A DNA stretch of 64,000 nucleotides from Alphaproteobacteria bacterium. GTDB lineage: Bacteria; Pseudomonadota; Alphaproteobacteria; CAAHEQ01; UBA3637. The stretch is taken from contig JAGCVC010000020.1 of the NCBI GenBank assembly GCA_017962565.1, positions 1 to 64,000 of the forward strand, given 5' to 3'. Each line of letters opens with the position of its first letter. Position 1 is the stretch's first letter. Positions 1 to 9,900 of this stretch are shown here, piece after piece. The notes under the pieces are model-generated. The model saw only the letters and a program-made list of their open reading frames with translations. It was not told the DNA's origin and made no database searches. The position numbers and the translations under genes are program-made.

Positions 1-1
1 G

Positions 2-193
2 CATACCAAAAAGACCATTGTACCGGCGGATGAATTTTATGCGATAAAAAGACCCAAACTGGCCGAAAATGAGTTAGCAACACTCCTGTTGAAAAAATGT
101 CTTAATGAAGATCCAGAAATCCGTAAGAAAATCAGTAAATACCGCGCCCCGGTCTTTGATTATGGGAACTTCGACATTCCAGCCGATAATTAA
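2..193 (+). CDS. C-terminal end of an unidentified protein (5' end outside window)
   Basis: An open frame enters from the left edge and runs 63 codons to a TAA. The visible part is charged, has no membrane segment and ends in '...FDIPADN'. I do not recognise the family. It is followed after about 30 nt by an intrinsic terminator on the same strand, which supports it being the real 3' end of a transcription unit. Only the tail is visible, so no function is offered. Confidence 0.6.
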   Translation, partial: HTKKTIVPADEFYAIKRPKLAENELATLLLKKCLNEDPEIRKKISKYRAPVFDYGNFDIPADN

Positions 194-223
194 AAATTGC
201 CTAGCGGATAAAGATACGAAACG

Positions 224-250
224 AAAAAGGCGCAAAGTTATGCCTTTTTT
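224..250 (+). terminator. Intrinsic terminator after the left-edge gene
   Basis: AAAAAGGC and GCCTTTTTT form an 8-bp stem around a 10-nt loop and end in a T run. The stretch from 251 to about 423 holds nothing I can support; its open frames are shadows. Confidence 0.6.
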
Positions 251-423
251 ATGGATTACCTAGCAAAGCTAAATTCGGGTCGGTTCATCTGCTCAAATAG
301 CACTTTTGCTTTCTTTCCCAAAAAATTGCGAATGAATTGTGGTAAACAGGCATTTTCACATTGAACCTAAAACTCATCACAAGAGCCTTTACAACGGGCT
401 TATCATCGCCTCATTTCAGGCAC

Positions 424-448
424 GAAAAAAGCCCGTTTCAAACGGGCT
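424..448 (-). terminator. Intrinsic terminator of the double-Nudix gene
   Basis: Read on the minus strand, AGCCCGTTT-G-AAACGGGCT is a near-perfect inverted repeat followed directly by a run of T. It lies about 45 nt beyond the stop of the Nudix gene. Confidence 0.75.
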
Positions 449-491
449 GAATCTTAAATTGGTGGTGTGTTGTCCCAATCGCAATAAGACA

Positions 492-1445
492 TTACGGCTC
501 TTCCTTTGTCAGCCGGGGAAAATAAGTGTTCAGGTAGATTTTGGCAAAGACATCCTTAAACTGTTCGGGATGTGTTTGAATTGTCGTTGCCAATTCCTGC
601 GGCGAGAAAGATCGGACTTCGGCAACTTCACTCGGGTCAAAAGTAATCGGCTCATCCGAAGTTGTCCGAAACACATGATGAAAAGCGCGCAGTTTCCCGT
701 TTGTGAATGTTTTTTCCGCCCCTACAAAAGTGAATGTTGTGGCCGTGATGCCCATTTCTTCCGCCAACTCACGGGCGGCGGCATGTTGATAATCTTCCCC
801 CGCATCTACATGGCCGGCGGCCGAATAACTCCATTTGCCGGGATCTGTTGCCTTTGAGAGGGCTACCCGTTGCAAGATGATGTTTCTGCGGCTATCGGAT
901 AGAATAACGGCCGCAATCATCGGGTATCTTTCGGGCGGGCGCTCTTCCCGTCGCAGGGCAACATCCATGGGATAGCCGGCCTCATTTGCCAGATTAATGA
1001 CCTCTTTTCCGCAACCGATCAGAACAAAAGGGGTCGCATTTTGACTCGATAACGTATCGATATCAACCCAGACGGCCCCGTTGGCATCCAATCCGTCGCC
1101 TTGTTCGGTCGGTGTGCCGTCCACCGTTACATCAAACAAGATACCCGTATGTTGCATACAACCGGTCTCACCGGATGCTTTTGTAAATTGAGAAAAGAAA
1201 ATCGTTTTTTCACGGTGATTTGTGGCCGTGATTACATCGCAGTCTGTTTCTTCCTTAATCTCTCGGACCAATGTTTGTTCCGGTGTCTCGCCCGCCTCGG
1301 GACTTCCACCCGGTAAATCATACAGTCCTGTATAGGGGCCGCGCGCTTTGCGAATAACCAAAATCTGATTATCCCGTCGAATAATACCATAGATGCCTCG
1401 ATGTGATCGGGTGACAAACGGATGCAGAAAAGATGGGGTTGTCAT
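492..1445 (-). CDS. Two-domain Nudix hydrolase
   Basis: The 317-residue protein holds two complete Nudix domains in tandem. The first, about residues 15-150, has a box beginning GGSPEAGETPEQ and ending REIKEETD. The second, about 170-305, has a textbook box, GHVDAGED...ARELAEEMGI. Nudix enzymes cleave nucleoside diphosphates linked to another group with Mg2+ held by the REXXEE glutamates, and both copies keep these. The second half resembles the IPP-isomerase/general Nudix type, but the substrate cannot be read from sequence. The gene is visibly richer in G and C than its neighbours and sits between a terminator and a tRNA gene, so it may be a horizontal acquisition. It appears to be transcribed alone. 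Confidence 0.85.
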   Translation of the reverse strand: MTTPSFLHPFVTRSHRGIYGIIRRDNQILVIRKARGPYTGLYDLPGGSPEAGETPEQTLVREIKEETDCDVITATNHREKTIFFSQFTKASGETGCMQHTGILFDVTVDGTPTEQGDGLDANGAVWVDIDTLSSQNATPFVLIGCGKEVINLANEAGYPMDVALRREERPPERYPMIAAVILSDSRRNIILQRVALSKATDPGKWSYSAAGHVDAGEDYQHAAARELAEEMGITATTFTFVGAEKTFTNGKLRAFHHVFRTTSDEPITFDPSEVAEVRSFSPQELATTIQTHPEQFKDVFAKIYLNTYFPRLTKEEP

Positions 1446-1507
1446 GATATTTCTCCTCTGTCCGTCAGTTTAAAGAATATTTTTGTAAAAGTCTATCCTT
1501 TTTTATC

Positions 1508-1534
1508 AAAAAAGCCACCGAAGAATCGGTGGCT
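1508..1534 (-). terminator. Terminator of tRNA-Ala
   Basis: On the minus strand AGCCACCG-ATTCTT-CGGTGGCT is an 8-bp stem followed by TTTTT, just past the tRNA 3' end. Confidence 0.8.
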
Positions 1535-1541
1535 GTTTCGT

Positions 1542-1617
1542 TGGTGGAGGTAAGCGGGATCGAACCGCTGACCTTTTGAATGCCATTCAAACGCTCTACC
1601 AACTGAGCTATACCCCC
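1542..1617 (-). tRNA. tRNA-Ala (anticodon GGC)
   Basis: The minus strand folds into a complete cloverleaf of 76 nt with an encoded CCA. The anticodon stem TTTGA/TCAAA closes the loop ATGGCAT, giving anticodon GGC. The acceptor stem GGGGGTA/TACCTCC contains the G3:U70 wobble pair that is the identity element for alanyl-tRNA synthetase. The D arm GCTCAGTTGGTAGAGC and T loop TTCGATC are standard. It has its own promoter and terminator. Confidence 0.97.
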
Positions 1618-1631
1618 AAAGGTCACGCATA

Positions 1632-1660
1632 ACTATACATGGATTCGATTTTATTTGCAA
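1632..1660 (-). promoter_or_regulatory. Promoter of tRNA-Ala
   Basis: On the minus strand TTGCAA is followed by a 17-nt spacer and TATAGT, with the predicted start close to the tRNA 5' end. It is one of several TTGCAA-type -35 elements in this window. Confidence 0.65.
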
Positions 1661-1670
1661 GTAAAATCTT

Positions 1671-1706
1671 AAAAAAACATGGGGCACATCAATTCATGCC
1701 CCATGT
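1671..1706 (-). terminator. Terminator of the zinc-ribbon membrane protein gene
   Basis: On the minus strand ACATGGGGCA...TGCCCCATGT forms a 10-bp stem and is followed by seven T, shortly after the stop at 1723. Confidence 0.8.
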
Positions 1707-1722
1707 TACTTTTCGGATTAAT

Positions 1723-2595
1723 TTACTTAAATAACTTTAACAAATTAAACTTAGCAGCTTTTGATAAGAAAACCTTTCCACAATACGGACATTCCGTAAA
1801 GTTTGCAGATAATTTCTTTGCAAGCCACCAAGCTGCTACAGCCGGGATTAATAAGATAATAAGCAACAATGCAGTGAAACCCCATGAAATCCATTTAAAA
1901 TATTTGTCAACTAAAGGAAGAAATTTTCTGAAAATCCCCGTTGAACCTTTTCCTAAATCTTCGTAGATTGCAGCAGTTATTTTACGTTCATTCTCTGTCT
2001 TCCATCCGAATTTTCCATTGACAAAGTTCTTATATGTTGCATCACTCAAACCCAATTGCTTTTTAATCTGCGTATCAGCCAATGCATTAACTTCTTTTCT
2101 TAAAGCCGCTTGAACATCTGTTTGCAACAAAGTCTGTGTTTTTGCTGTAATATCTTTAATCTGAGCATTAACTTTATCAACTTGCTTTTGCAACGTATTT
2201 GTTGTGTCTTGTACCTTATCCATACCTTTAACACCCAACTTTGACAAAGCAGTAGTTGCTTGATTTACCTTTTGGGTTGTTTCAGACACTTTATCCAACT
2301 TGTCTAACTTAATTTCCGGAATATCGATCTTAGACACGTATTTTGAAATATCCACTTTTGAAATAACTTGTTCAGACAAGTCTTTGTATTGTGTAATCAA
2401 TACATCATTAGCTTCATAAACACCCCAAACGAAAGCATATTCCTTAATCTGAACTGCGTATGTCAAGCTGATGTACATAGCCGGAACAATTATAAACAAT
2501 GTCCAAATTAAAATAAATATTTTTGCGATTCTTTTTGGCGTAGATTTTTGTTTTAAAACCTTGTATTCTTCGCCTGTTTTTGCTGTTTTTGCCAT
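1723..2595 (-). CDS. Membrane protein with coiled-coil middle and C-terminal CxxC motif
   Basis: I do not recognise a family for this 290-residue protein. It has a membrane segment at about residues 26-48, a long lysine/glutamine/valine-rich middle (about 70-165) with repeated 'KVNxQ/DKV' patterns that looks like a coiled coil, a second membrane segment near 238-258, and a C-terminal CPYCGKVF, one half of a zinc-ribbon-like site. The likely topology places the coiled coil on one side of the membrane between two anchors. The start is fixed by AAAGGAGATTAAA before the ATG. It is divergent from adhE and has its own promoter and terminator, so nothing in the context assigns a role. Phospholipid or envelope scaffolding is only a guess. 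Confidence 0.8.
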   Translation of the reverse strand: MAKTAKTGEEYKVLKQKSTPKRIAKIFILIWTLFIIVPAMYISLTYAVQIKEYAFVWGVYEANDVLITQYKDLSEQVISKVDISKYVSKIDIPEIKLDKLDKVSETTQKVNQATTALSKLGVKGMDKVQDTTNTLQKQVDKVNAQIKDITAKTQTLLQTDVQAALRKEVNALADTQIKKQLGLSDATYKNFVNGKFGWKTENERKITAAIYEDLGKGSTGIFRKFLPLVDKYFKWISWGFTALLLIILLIPAVAAWWLAKKLSANFTECPYCGKVFLSKAAKFNLLKLFK

Positions 2596-2622
2596 TTTAA
2601 TCTCCTTTCAGTTTCTTTTGCC

Positions 2623-2650
2623 ATTATATAGTCTGAGAAAAATTTTTCAA
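2623..2650 (-). promoter_or_regulatory. Promoter of the 1723-2595 gene
   Basis: On the minus strand TTGAAA, a 16-nt spacer and a perfect TATAAT precede the gene. Confidence 0.6.
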
Positions 2651-2698
2651 GTACTGTTTTAAAGATTTATTTTTGCAAAAATAAAAATGAAATTTCAC

Positions 2699-2727
2699 TT
2701 GCAAAAGTGTTTTAAAACATCTATGAT
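2699..2727 (+). promoter_or_regulatory. Promoter of adhE
   Basis: TTGCAA, 17-nt spacer and TATGAT lie about 40 nt upstream of the adhE start. The intergenic region is shared with the divergent gene on the left. Confidence 0.65.
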
Positions 2728-2766
2728 TCACTAAGAAAATACAGTTGCATTTCGAAAGGGGAAGAA

Positions 2767-5388
2767 ATGGTCAGAAAAGAACTGAAAGAAAAAACACAAA
2801 AAATTGCAACAGTTGCTGATTTGGAAAAATTGATTGAACGTGTACATATTGCACAAGATAAGTTTGCCGATTTTTCCGAAGAAAAAGTAAATGCTATTTT
2901 TAAAGCAGCCGCAACTGCAGCAGATAAGATGCGTATAGAATTGGCTGAAATGGCGGTTAAAGAAACCGGTATGGGTGTCGTTGAAGACAAGGTTATCAAA
3001 AACCATTTTGCTGCTGAGTATATTTATAACAAGCACAAAAACAAAAAAACATGTGGTATTATTTCCGTAGATAAAGCAAACGGAATAAAAATTGTTGCGG
3101 CTCCTTTAGGCGTTATTGCAGGTGTTATTCCGACAACGAATCCAACTTCAACAGCAATCTTCAAATCACTGATTTGTTTAAAAACGCGTAACGGAATTAT
3201 TTTTTCCCCTCATCCACGCGCAAAGCAATGTACAATCGCTGCAGCAAAAGTTGTTTTAGATGCAGCCGTGAAAGCGGGTGCCCCAAAAGACATTATCGGT
3301 TGGATTGATGAACCATCTGTGGAAATGACACAAACATTAATGACACATCCAAAAATTCAAGCTATTTTAGCAACCGGTGGTCCGGGAATGGTTAAAGCAG
3401 CCTATTCCTCCGGTAAACCGGCCTTGGGTGTCGGACCGGGTAACACACCGGCAATTATTGATGAAACAGCGGATATCAATATGGCCGTTTCTTCCATTTT
3501 AATGTCAAAAACTTTTGATAATGGTATGATTTGTGCTTCCGAACAATCCGTTATAGTCGTTGATAGCGTATATAAGGATGTCAGAAAAGAATTTGCTTAT
3601 CGCGGTGCATACATTATGAATTCAAAAGAAATGAACGCGTTGGGTAAAATTATACTGACACCCAAAGGCGTAAATGCCGCCATTGTCGGACAGCCGGCTT
3701 ATAAAATCGCTGAATTGGCCGGCTTTAAAGTTCCAAAAGATACTAAAATTTTATTGGCGGAACAGACATCATACGAAGAAAAAAATCCGTATGCCCATGA
3801 AAAATTATCACCCATTTTGACAATGTATAAAGCCAAAGACTTTAGGCAAGCAACGGATATTGCATTGGCTTTGGTAAAGTTAGGTGGTCTTGGTCATACA
3901 TCCGTTTTATATACAGATGAACGCGTACAAAACAGAATAGATTTTTATGCTAACAAAATGCCAACAGGACGTATTTTAATCAATACGCCCTCTTCACAAG
4001 GCGGCATTGGAGATTTGTATAATTTCCGTTTGGAACCATCATTGACTTTGGGATGCGGTTCCTGGGGCGAAAATTCTGTCAGCGAAAACGTTGGCGTTAA
4101 ACATTTACTAAATTACAAAACTGTTGCGGAAAGGAGAGAAAATATGTTGTGGTATAAAGTGCCGCCAAAAATTTATTTTAAACGTGGTTCAACCGATTTG
4201 GCTTTACGTGAGTTTGAAGGTAAAAAACGCGCCTTTATTGTAACAGACAGATTTTTGTTTGATTCCGGTGCAGTTCGAACAATTACTGATATTTTGGAAG
4301 AAATCGATACAGATTATCAAATCTTCTTTGATGTTAAACCCGATCCGACCATGTCGAATGTGGAACAAGCATTAACTATGGTGCGCCTGTATCAACCGGA
4401 TTTGATTATCGCCCTTGGTGGCGGTTCACCGATGGATGTCGCTAAAATTATTTGGTTGATGTACGAACAACCAAAGACAAACTTTGAAGATATATCTATG
4501 CGCTTTTTGGATATCAGAAAGAAAATTTGTTCCATTCCGGATTTAGGCGAAAAAGCAAAATTGGTTTGTATCCCGACAACATCCGGAACCGGATCGGAAG
4601 TAACCCCCTTTGCTGTTATTACAGACGACAAAACACACATAAAATATGCGATTGCAGATTATGCTTTAACACCGTCCATGGCGATTATTGACCCAAATTT
4701 TGTAGATAATATGCCAAAGGGTTTAACCGCTGCCGGTGGTATTGACGCTTTAGTACACTCTTTGGAAGCCTACGTTTCCGTCATGGCAACAAATTTCACA
4801 AATTCATCTGCTTTGGAGGCGACAAAGCAAATATTCCGTTATTTGCCACGCGCATACAAAGACGGAGCAGCTGATCCGTTAGCTCGTGAAAAAGTACACT
4901 ATGCCGCAACAATTGCCGGTATGGCTTTTGCAAATGCATTTTTGGGTGTATGCCATTCTATGGCTCATAAGTTAGGTGCTATGTATAACATTCCGCACGG
5001 GATAGCGAACGCTTTATTGATATGTCAGGTTATTCGATACAACGCAACGGATTGTCCGAAAAAACAAGGAATTTTTCCACAATATACAGTTCCGGAAGCC
5101 AAAAAACGTTATGGACAAATTGCCCATACATTGTATTTGGCAGACGAAAAAGTTTCCGATGATGAAAAAGTCGAATTGCTGTTGAAAGCTATTTCAAAAC
5201 TGAAAAAAGACCTAGACATCCCAAAATCAATCAAAGCTTATGGTATTGATGAAAAAACATTTATGAAGAATTTAGATGAATTAGTCCGCTTAGCTTTTGA
5301 TGATCAATGCACGGGTGCTAATCCGGTTTATCCTTTAATGGAAGACATTAAACAAATTTACATAAATGCGTATAAAGGTAAAGTTTAA
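2767..5388 (+). CDS. adhE: Bifunctional aldehyde-alcohol dehydrogenase AdhE
   Basis: This 873-residue enzyme converts acetyl-CoA to acetaldehyde and then ethanol, using two NADH, and is the redox sink of anaerobic mixed-acid metabolism. The N-terminal CoA-acylating aldehyde dehydrogenase (about 1-445) keeps the nucleophile Cys256 in [10 protein letters not shown]. The C-terminal iron alcohol dehydrogenase (about 450-873) has [10 protein letters not shown] for NAD binding and the iron ligands Asp660, His664, His730 and His744, matching E. coli AdhE D653, H657, H723 and H737 with a constant offset. Length is near the usual 890. A strong ribosome site, AAAGGGGAAGAA, precedes the ATG. It is monocistronic. 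Together with pta-ackA it gives ethanol plus acetate formation; full-length AdhE is not typical of free-living aerobic alphaproteobacteria. Confidence 0.97.
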   Translation: MVRKELKEKTQKIATVADLEKLIERVHIAQDKFADFSEEKVNAIFKAAATAADKMRIELAEMAVKETGMGVVEDKVIKNHFAAEYIYNKHKNKKTCGIISVDKANGIKIVAAPLGVIAGVIPTTNPTSTAIFKSLICLKTRNGIIFSPHPRAKQCTIAAAKVVLDAAVKAGAPKDIIGWIDEPSVEMTQTLMTHPKIQAILATGGPGMVKAAYSSGKPALGVGPGNTPAIIDETADINMAVSSILMSKTFDNGMICASEQSVIVVDSVYKDVRKEFAYRGAYIMNSKEMNALGKIILTPKGVNAAIVGQPAYKIAELAGFKVPKDTKILLAEQTSYEEKNPYAHEKLSPILTMYKAKDFRQATDIALALVKLGGLGHTSVLYTDERVQNRIDFYANKMPTGRILINTPSSQGGIGDLYNFRLEPSLTLGCGSWGENSVSENVGVKHLLNYKTVAERRENMLWYKVPPKIYFKRGSTDLALREFEGKKRAFIVTDRFLFDSGAVRTITDILEEIDTDYQIFFDVKPDPTMSNVEQALTMVRLYQPDLIIALGGGSPMDVAKIIWLMYEQPKTNFEDISMRFLDIRKKICSIPDLGEKAKLVCIPTTSGTGSEVTPFAVITDDKTHIKYAIADYALTPSMAIIDPNFVDNMPKGLTAAGGIDALVHSLEAYVSVMATNFTNSSALEATKQIFRYLPRAYKDGAADPLAREKVHYAATIAGMAFANAFLGVCHSMAHKLGAMYNIPHGIANALLICQVIRYNATDCPKKQGIFPQYTVPEAKKRYGQIAHTLYLADEKVSDDEKVELLLKAISKLKKDLDIPKSIKAYGIDEKTFMKNLDELVRLAFDDQCTGANPVYPLMEDIKQIYINAYKGKV

Positions 5389-5404
5389 AAGTTTATAGAT
5401 CACA

Positions 5405-5442
5405 TAAAAAAATACGCCGGTTTATTCCGGCGTATTTTTTAT
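5405..5442. terminator. Bidirectional terminator between adhE and the GDYXXLXY gene
   Basis: AAAAAAATACGCCGG-TTTATT-CCGGCGTATTTTTT is a symmetric stem with A and T tracts on both sides, placed between two convergent genes. Confidence 0.85.
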
Positions 5443-5447
5443 TTAAA

Positions 5448-5837
5448 TCAGCGTTTATACCACGGTTGCCCGTCAATCAATAATTCCTTTGCCACGACAA
5501 GCCTTTTGCTGTAAGCAAAAACTACTTGTGTATCAAATTGGCGATTATTTATAATACGTTCCAATTCATGAGCTTGACTTTCCGGGACATAATACCGTGT
5601 GACATCATCAAAATCTTTTCGTGGGCATGAACCATTCCAATCTAACTGATTGCAATTTGCCTTTGCCCAATCAATTCTGAATTCGATATAATGACCGGAA
5701 AGCAAATTACGTGGATCATAACCGGTAATAGGCAACCTGACTTCCGGTGCATGTTTTACAAAGTTTGCATAATACATAGCCCAACTGCACAAGCATAAAA
5801 AAGGAAGCAGTAAAATAAATATCTTAATTTTATTCAT
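5448..5837 (-). CDS. GDYXXLXY-domain membrane-anchored protein
   Basis: The protein of 129 residues has one N-terminal membrane segment and a small extracytoplasmic domain containing YDPRNLLSGHYIEFR, the signature region of the GDYXXLXY family. That family is usually encoded beside a DUF2157 membrane protein, as here. The chosen start gives MNKIKIFILLL and overlaps the upstream stop by 8 nt, with AGAGGA about ten nt before it; a longer frame reaches 5900 but would lie inside the upstream gene. Function of the family is unknown; co-occurrence suggests a membrane complex. Confidence 0.75.
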   Translation of the reverse strand: MNKIKIFILLLPFLCLCSWAMYYANFVKHAPEVRLPITGYDPRNLLSGHYIEFRIDWAKANCNQLDWNGSCPRKDFDDVTRYYVPESQAHELERIINNRQFDTQVVFAYSKRLVVAKELLIDGQPWYKR

Positions 5838-6837
5838 GTTTGATAAATCCTCTGATAGCATCTTGAATTTGTTTATAGTAGTAGGTGTAGAAACCGGCAC
5901 CGGCTAACAAAATCAAACCAAAAACGACCAAAGCAACACCTATATTCATCAAATCATAATATGCCCTGCAGAACAGTAAGAAAACACGCCATGCAACCAA
6001 CAAGAACAAGTAATTGTAATAGCGAACGGCACCATCTTCTGTTTTAGGAGAAGATAACATCATGATCAAGAAGAATGTTGTTGTAATAATACCCAAAACC
6101 CCTCTACCATTACTCAATCCAATATCACCGACATACAGACAGAACATACCTAGGATAAAGGCCAATTGCCGTATAAATTTAGCTTTAGAGCCTGTGAAGA
6201 AATGAGTTAACATCATGATAAGGAACATCATTCCTGCAAGTAACATATAATTCATTTCCCATATAATATCCCAAACGGCAAAACCCAATAAAGCAATAGA
6301 GCATAAAGGAAGTAATTTGTATCTTGTAAAGAAAAGCAGTGGAAGTGAAAGCAACCACCAAATTAAACTTCCTTTCTGTAAAGAAATACTGAGGTGATAG
6401 CTTTGTTGTATTAATGCAATATTACCACCGATTAACAGGAAGGAGATAAACAAAAAGGCTTCTTCCCACAGCTTCTTTTTGTTTTGATGAAAAAAGAATG
6501 CTGTTATCAAAGAAATAACTAACAATCCCAAACCAAAAGAAACCTTTACAATAGCAGGAAGTCCCAAGAAAAACTTCCAATTAGCCGCAATAATCAAACC
6601 TATTCCGGCCAACACACTGAAAATACCCAACAAAGCAACCGAAAAAATGATCCGCTTTCTGATCCTTTCCGGATCCATCGGTACACGCTTCACAGAACCA
6701 GATGGCTCATACGAACGAGGACTTCTTACTTTTCCATTTGCCTCTTCGTCCAACTTATCAAGAGCATCATAATACTCCTCTTCCGATAAAAGACCTTCAT
6801 TTCTCAATCTTAATAAATCTTCTGGTGTTGTTTTCAT
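5830..6837 (-). CDS. DUF2157 polytopic membrane protein
   Basis: The 335-residue protein starts with a short cytoplasmic helix pair (LLRLRNEGLLSEEEYYDAL), typical of DUF2157, and then carries about nine hydrophobic segments between residues 65 and 325. A good ribosome site, AAAGGAGAGAAAG, fixes the ATG. It is translationally coupled to the GDYXXLXY gene by overlap, the usual partnership for this family. In other bacteria DUF2157 and DUF4401 are often fused or paired; here only the DUF2157 part is evident. No biochemical role is established. Confidence 0.8.
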   Translation of the reverse strand: MKTTPEDLLRLRNEGLLSEEEYYDALDKLDEEANGKVRSPRSYEPSGSVKRVPMDPERIRKRIIFSVALLGIFSVLAGIGLIIAANWKFFLGLPAIVKVSFGLGLLVISLITAFFFHQNKKKLWEEAFLFISFLLIGGNIALIQQSYHLSISLQKGSLIWWLLSLPLLFFTRYKLLPLCSIALLGFAVWDIIWEMNYMLLAGMMFLIMMLTHFFTGSKAKFIRQLAFILGMFCLYVGDIGLSNGRGVLGIITTTFFLIMMLSSPKTEDGAVRYYNYLFLLVAWRVFLLFCRAYYDLMNIGVALVVFGLILLAGAGFYTYYYKQIQDAIRGFIKHE

Positions 6838-6923
6838 CTTTCTCTCCTTTTGTCTATAAGATGGTTCATTTTATCAAACCAAATCAAATACTGTCAAGAA
6901 AATAATTTAAAGGGCAAAATATA

Positions 6924-9900
6924 CTAATTTTCACCATTTAACATTTTTTTTGCAGTCTGATAATCAAACTTACCAGTCCCCAATACAGGTGGATTTTTCA
7001 TATAAATCACGTTTTTGGGAATCCAAAGTTCACTGAAACCCTTTTCTTTAAAGAACTTTCTAAGTTCTGCAACAGATGGCTTTTCATGATTTGTAACCAA
7101 AATTAATTGTTCACCTTTTTTCTCATCAGGTGCCGTTAAAATCCCTTGAACCGCACCAGAATAAAGCTGGTCAATTGCCTGTTCAACAGAAGTCAAAGAA
7201 ACCATTTCTCCGGCGATCTTAGCAAAACGTTTTGCCCTGCCCTGAATGGAAATAAAACCATCAGGATCAATCGAAACAATGTCACCCGTATCATACCAAT
7301 GATCCTTGGCAGGTTGTAACTTACCTGGCTTATCTGATTTTATATACCCCAACATAACATTATCACCTTGAACTAAAAGTTGCCCACCGTTTTCAACCCC
7401 TGCAACTTTCTTTATTTTATAATTGATATGAGGAACAAAACGTCCGACAGTACCTTGTTTAATATTCATAGGTGTGTTAAGTGCCAAAACCGGTGATGTT
7501 TCGGTAGAACCGTAACCTTCCAAAATACGTACTCCAAATTTTTTCATCCACAAATCGGCTGTTGTTTCCTTTAATTTTTCACCACCAACAACCGCATATT
7601 TCAGATTAAAGAAATCATAAGGATGTCCCATACGTCCATAACCAAAGAAGAACGTATCCGTTCCACATATAATTGTTGCATTGATATCATAAACCAATTC
7701 CGGCACAATACGATAATGTAACGGGGACGGATAAAAGAAAGTTTTAATACCGGATAAAATCGGTATCACTGTCCCAACGGATAAACCAAACGAATGGAAC
7801 ATTGGTAAAGCATTAAAAAATACATCTGACGAGTTGAACGCCATGATACTGGTGATTTGATAGCGGTTAGCTTGTAAATTTTTATGTGAAAGCAAAACAG
7901 CTTTGGGCATACCTTCCGAACCGGAAGTAAATAAAACAACTGCCGGTTTATCAGCTGTATGGACGGGTTTTTGCTCTCTCAAGTAACAACCAAAACCACC
8001 AATTTTATCAGACAAACTAATTTTCTTGGCAAAGTCTTCCAAATATACAACCTTTGTTCCGTTCGCCATAATTGCCTTTTCAACTTCTTCCAAATGAGCC
8101 AAATGAATAAAGAGTTTCGAAGTAATAATCGTCTTCACTTTCACTGTATTGATACAAGAAACAATCTGCTGAATACCTTGAGAAAAGTTCAACATTACAG
8201 GCACTTTATCAACTGATTGCAAAGCAAAAAAGCTGACAACATTTGCAAGCCCGTTTGGCAACATCAAACCTACGTATTCTTCTTTAAATGCTGTCTTATA
8301 TGCTTTTCCTAATACATATGCTTTTTTAATCAAACTGTTATAAGTCAAAGGTTTTCTGGAAATATCTTCCGCAATTTTTTGATGACGACCATATAAATCG
8401 GCCGACTTCAACAATGATACAAACAAATGCTCTTCTATGTTAGATGTTTCATACATCATATTTGCCATCAAATCATATAATTGAACAGAGATGTAATGTC
8501 TGCGTTCTCGCCCGACAATACCATCGGGAACGGTAAATTCTCTGGGCGATAAAATCGTCATGTTAATCTTCGGGAAAGCACGTGTTTTAATCTTATTTTT
8601 AAGATATGAAAACTTGCTAAATTGTGCCCCGTTAATACGAACAGGTACAATCTTCGCTTCTGCTTTTTGTGCAACAACCCCCGCACCTTCATACACTTTC
8701 ATCAATCCCCCTGTTACACTGATGCGTCCTTCCGGGAAAATCATGACCTTTTTGTCCTTTTTGACTTCATGGATGAGTGAACGAATAGCCATTGGATTTG
8801 TAGGATCCAACGGGTATAAATCAACCAACAGTCCAAAAGGTTTTATAAACCACTTTTTAGCCCATTCCGTGTTAATAGCAAATGTAATCTTGTCCGGCAT
8901 AAATGCTGCGATTAATAGTCCATCCAGTAAAGATGTGTGATTTGCCACCAACAAAACACGTTTTCCGGCCCTTTTAAAGTTTTTAATTCCTTCCAAATGT
9001 ACCCGGAAAAACAACTTTAACAGACCTTGAAAAACAGATCGAACCAAAGCATCCGGTAACAATTTGCAAATATAAAAGAAAACACCTACACTGGCAATTG
9101 CTACTAACAAAAACAATTGCGGGATTGTCAACCCAAACGCCAATAAAAGCACAGCTAAAATAGAAATTCCCGCCATACCCAATGCATTTAGAATATTGTT
9201 GCCACCTATTATCGTAGCCGTATATGCCTTTGGAGCATGAGCTTGAATTAAAGCATTTAACGGGACAATGTATAACCCGCCAAAAAACGCCAAGAAAAAT
9301 AATGCTAAACTGATACCAAAAGCATGGGGGCGTTCAAAAAAGAAATCTTTGCAACCGACTATACTATTGAAAGACGGATAATTATTTGTTAAGGCATACA
9401 ATGCATAAAAGCAAATACCTATTGCCAAAGCACTGATAGGAATATACGTAGTATGAATAACTTCCTTCATTAACTTTTCACAAGAAATAGATCCCAGCGC
9501 TACTCCGATAGAGAACAAAACTAAAAAGAAAGTGATCACTGTATTAGATACGTGCAAAATATTACCCGATAAAGGATAAATTTGTACTGCAATAAAAGCT
9601 CCGACAGTCCAAAACCAAGTTGCCCCTAAAACAGAAAGAAAAACAACTTTGTTTTGGTGTATCAAAGAAAGTGTCTGTTTGGTAGCATTAAGAATATTCT
9701 TTGAAATGGTGGCTTCAGGTCGTACCGGTGTTGCTTGCGGAATATTCCAAGCGGAAATAACCCCGGCGATTGCCAACGTAATTAAAATCAGAATTACTCC
9801 TTCTATCGGTACTAATGTCCCAGTAATCAAACCCATCAGAATTGCTACATAAGTAGATGCTTCCACATATGCATTACCGGCGACCAATTCACTTGGCTTT

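Noticed and set aside
339-857. Plus-strand open frame of 172 codons
   Set aside because: Most of it is antisense to the double-Nudix gene and it crosses that gene's terminator hairpin; low-complexity shadow.
5838-5900. Longer start for the GDYXXLXY protein
   Set aside because: It would add 21 residues lying inside the DUF2157 gene and weaken the N-terminal membrane anchor; the ATG at 5837 gives the normal coupled overlap.
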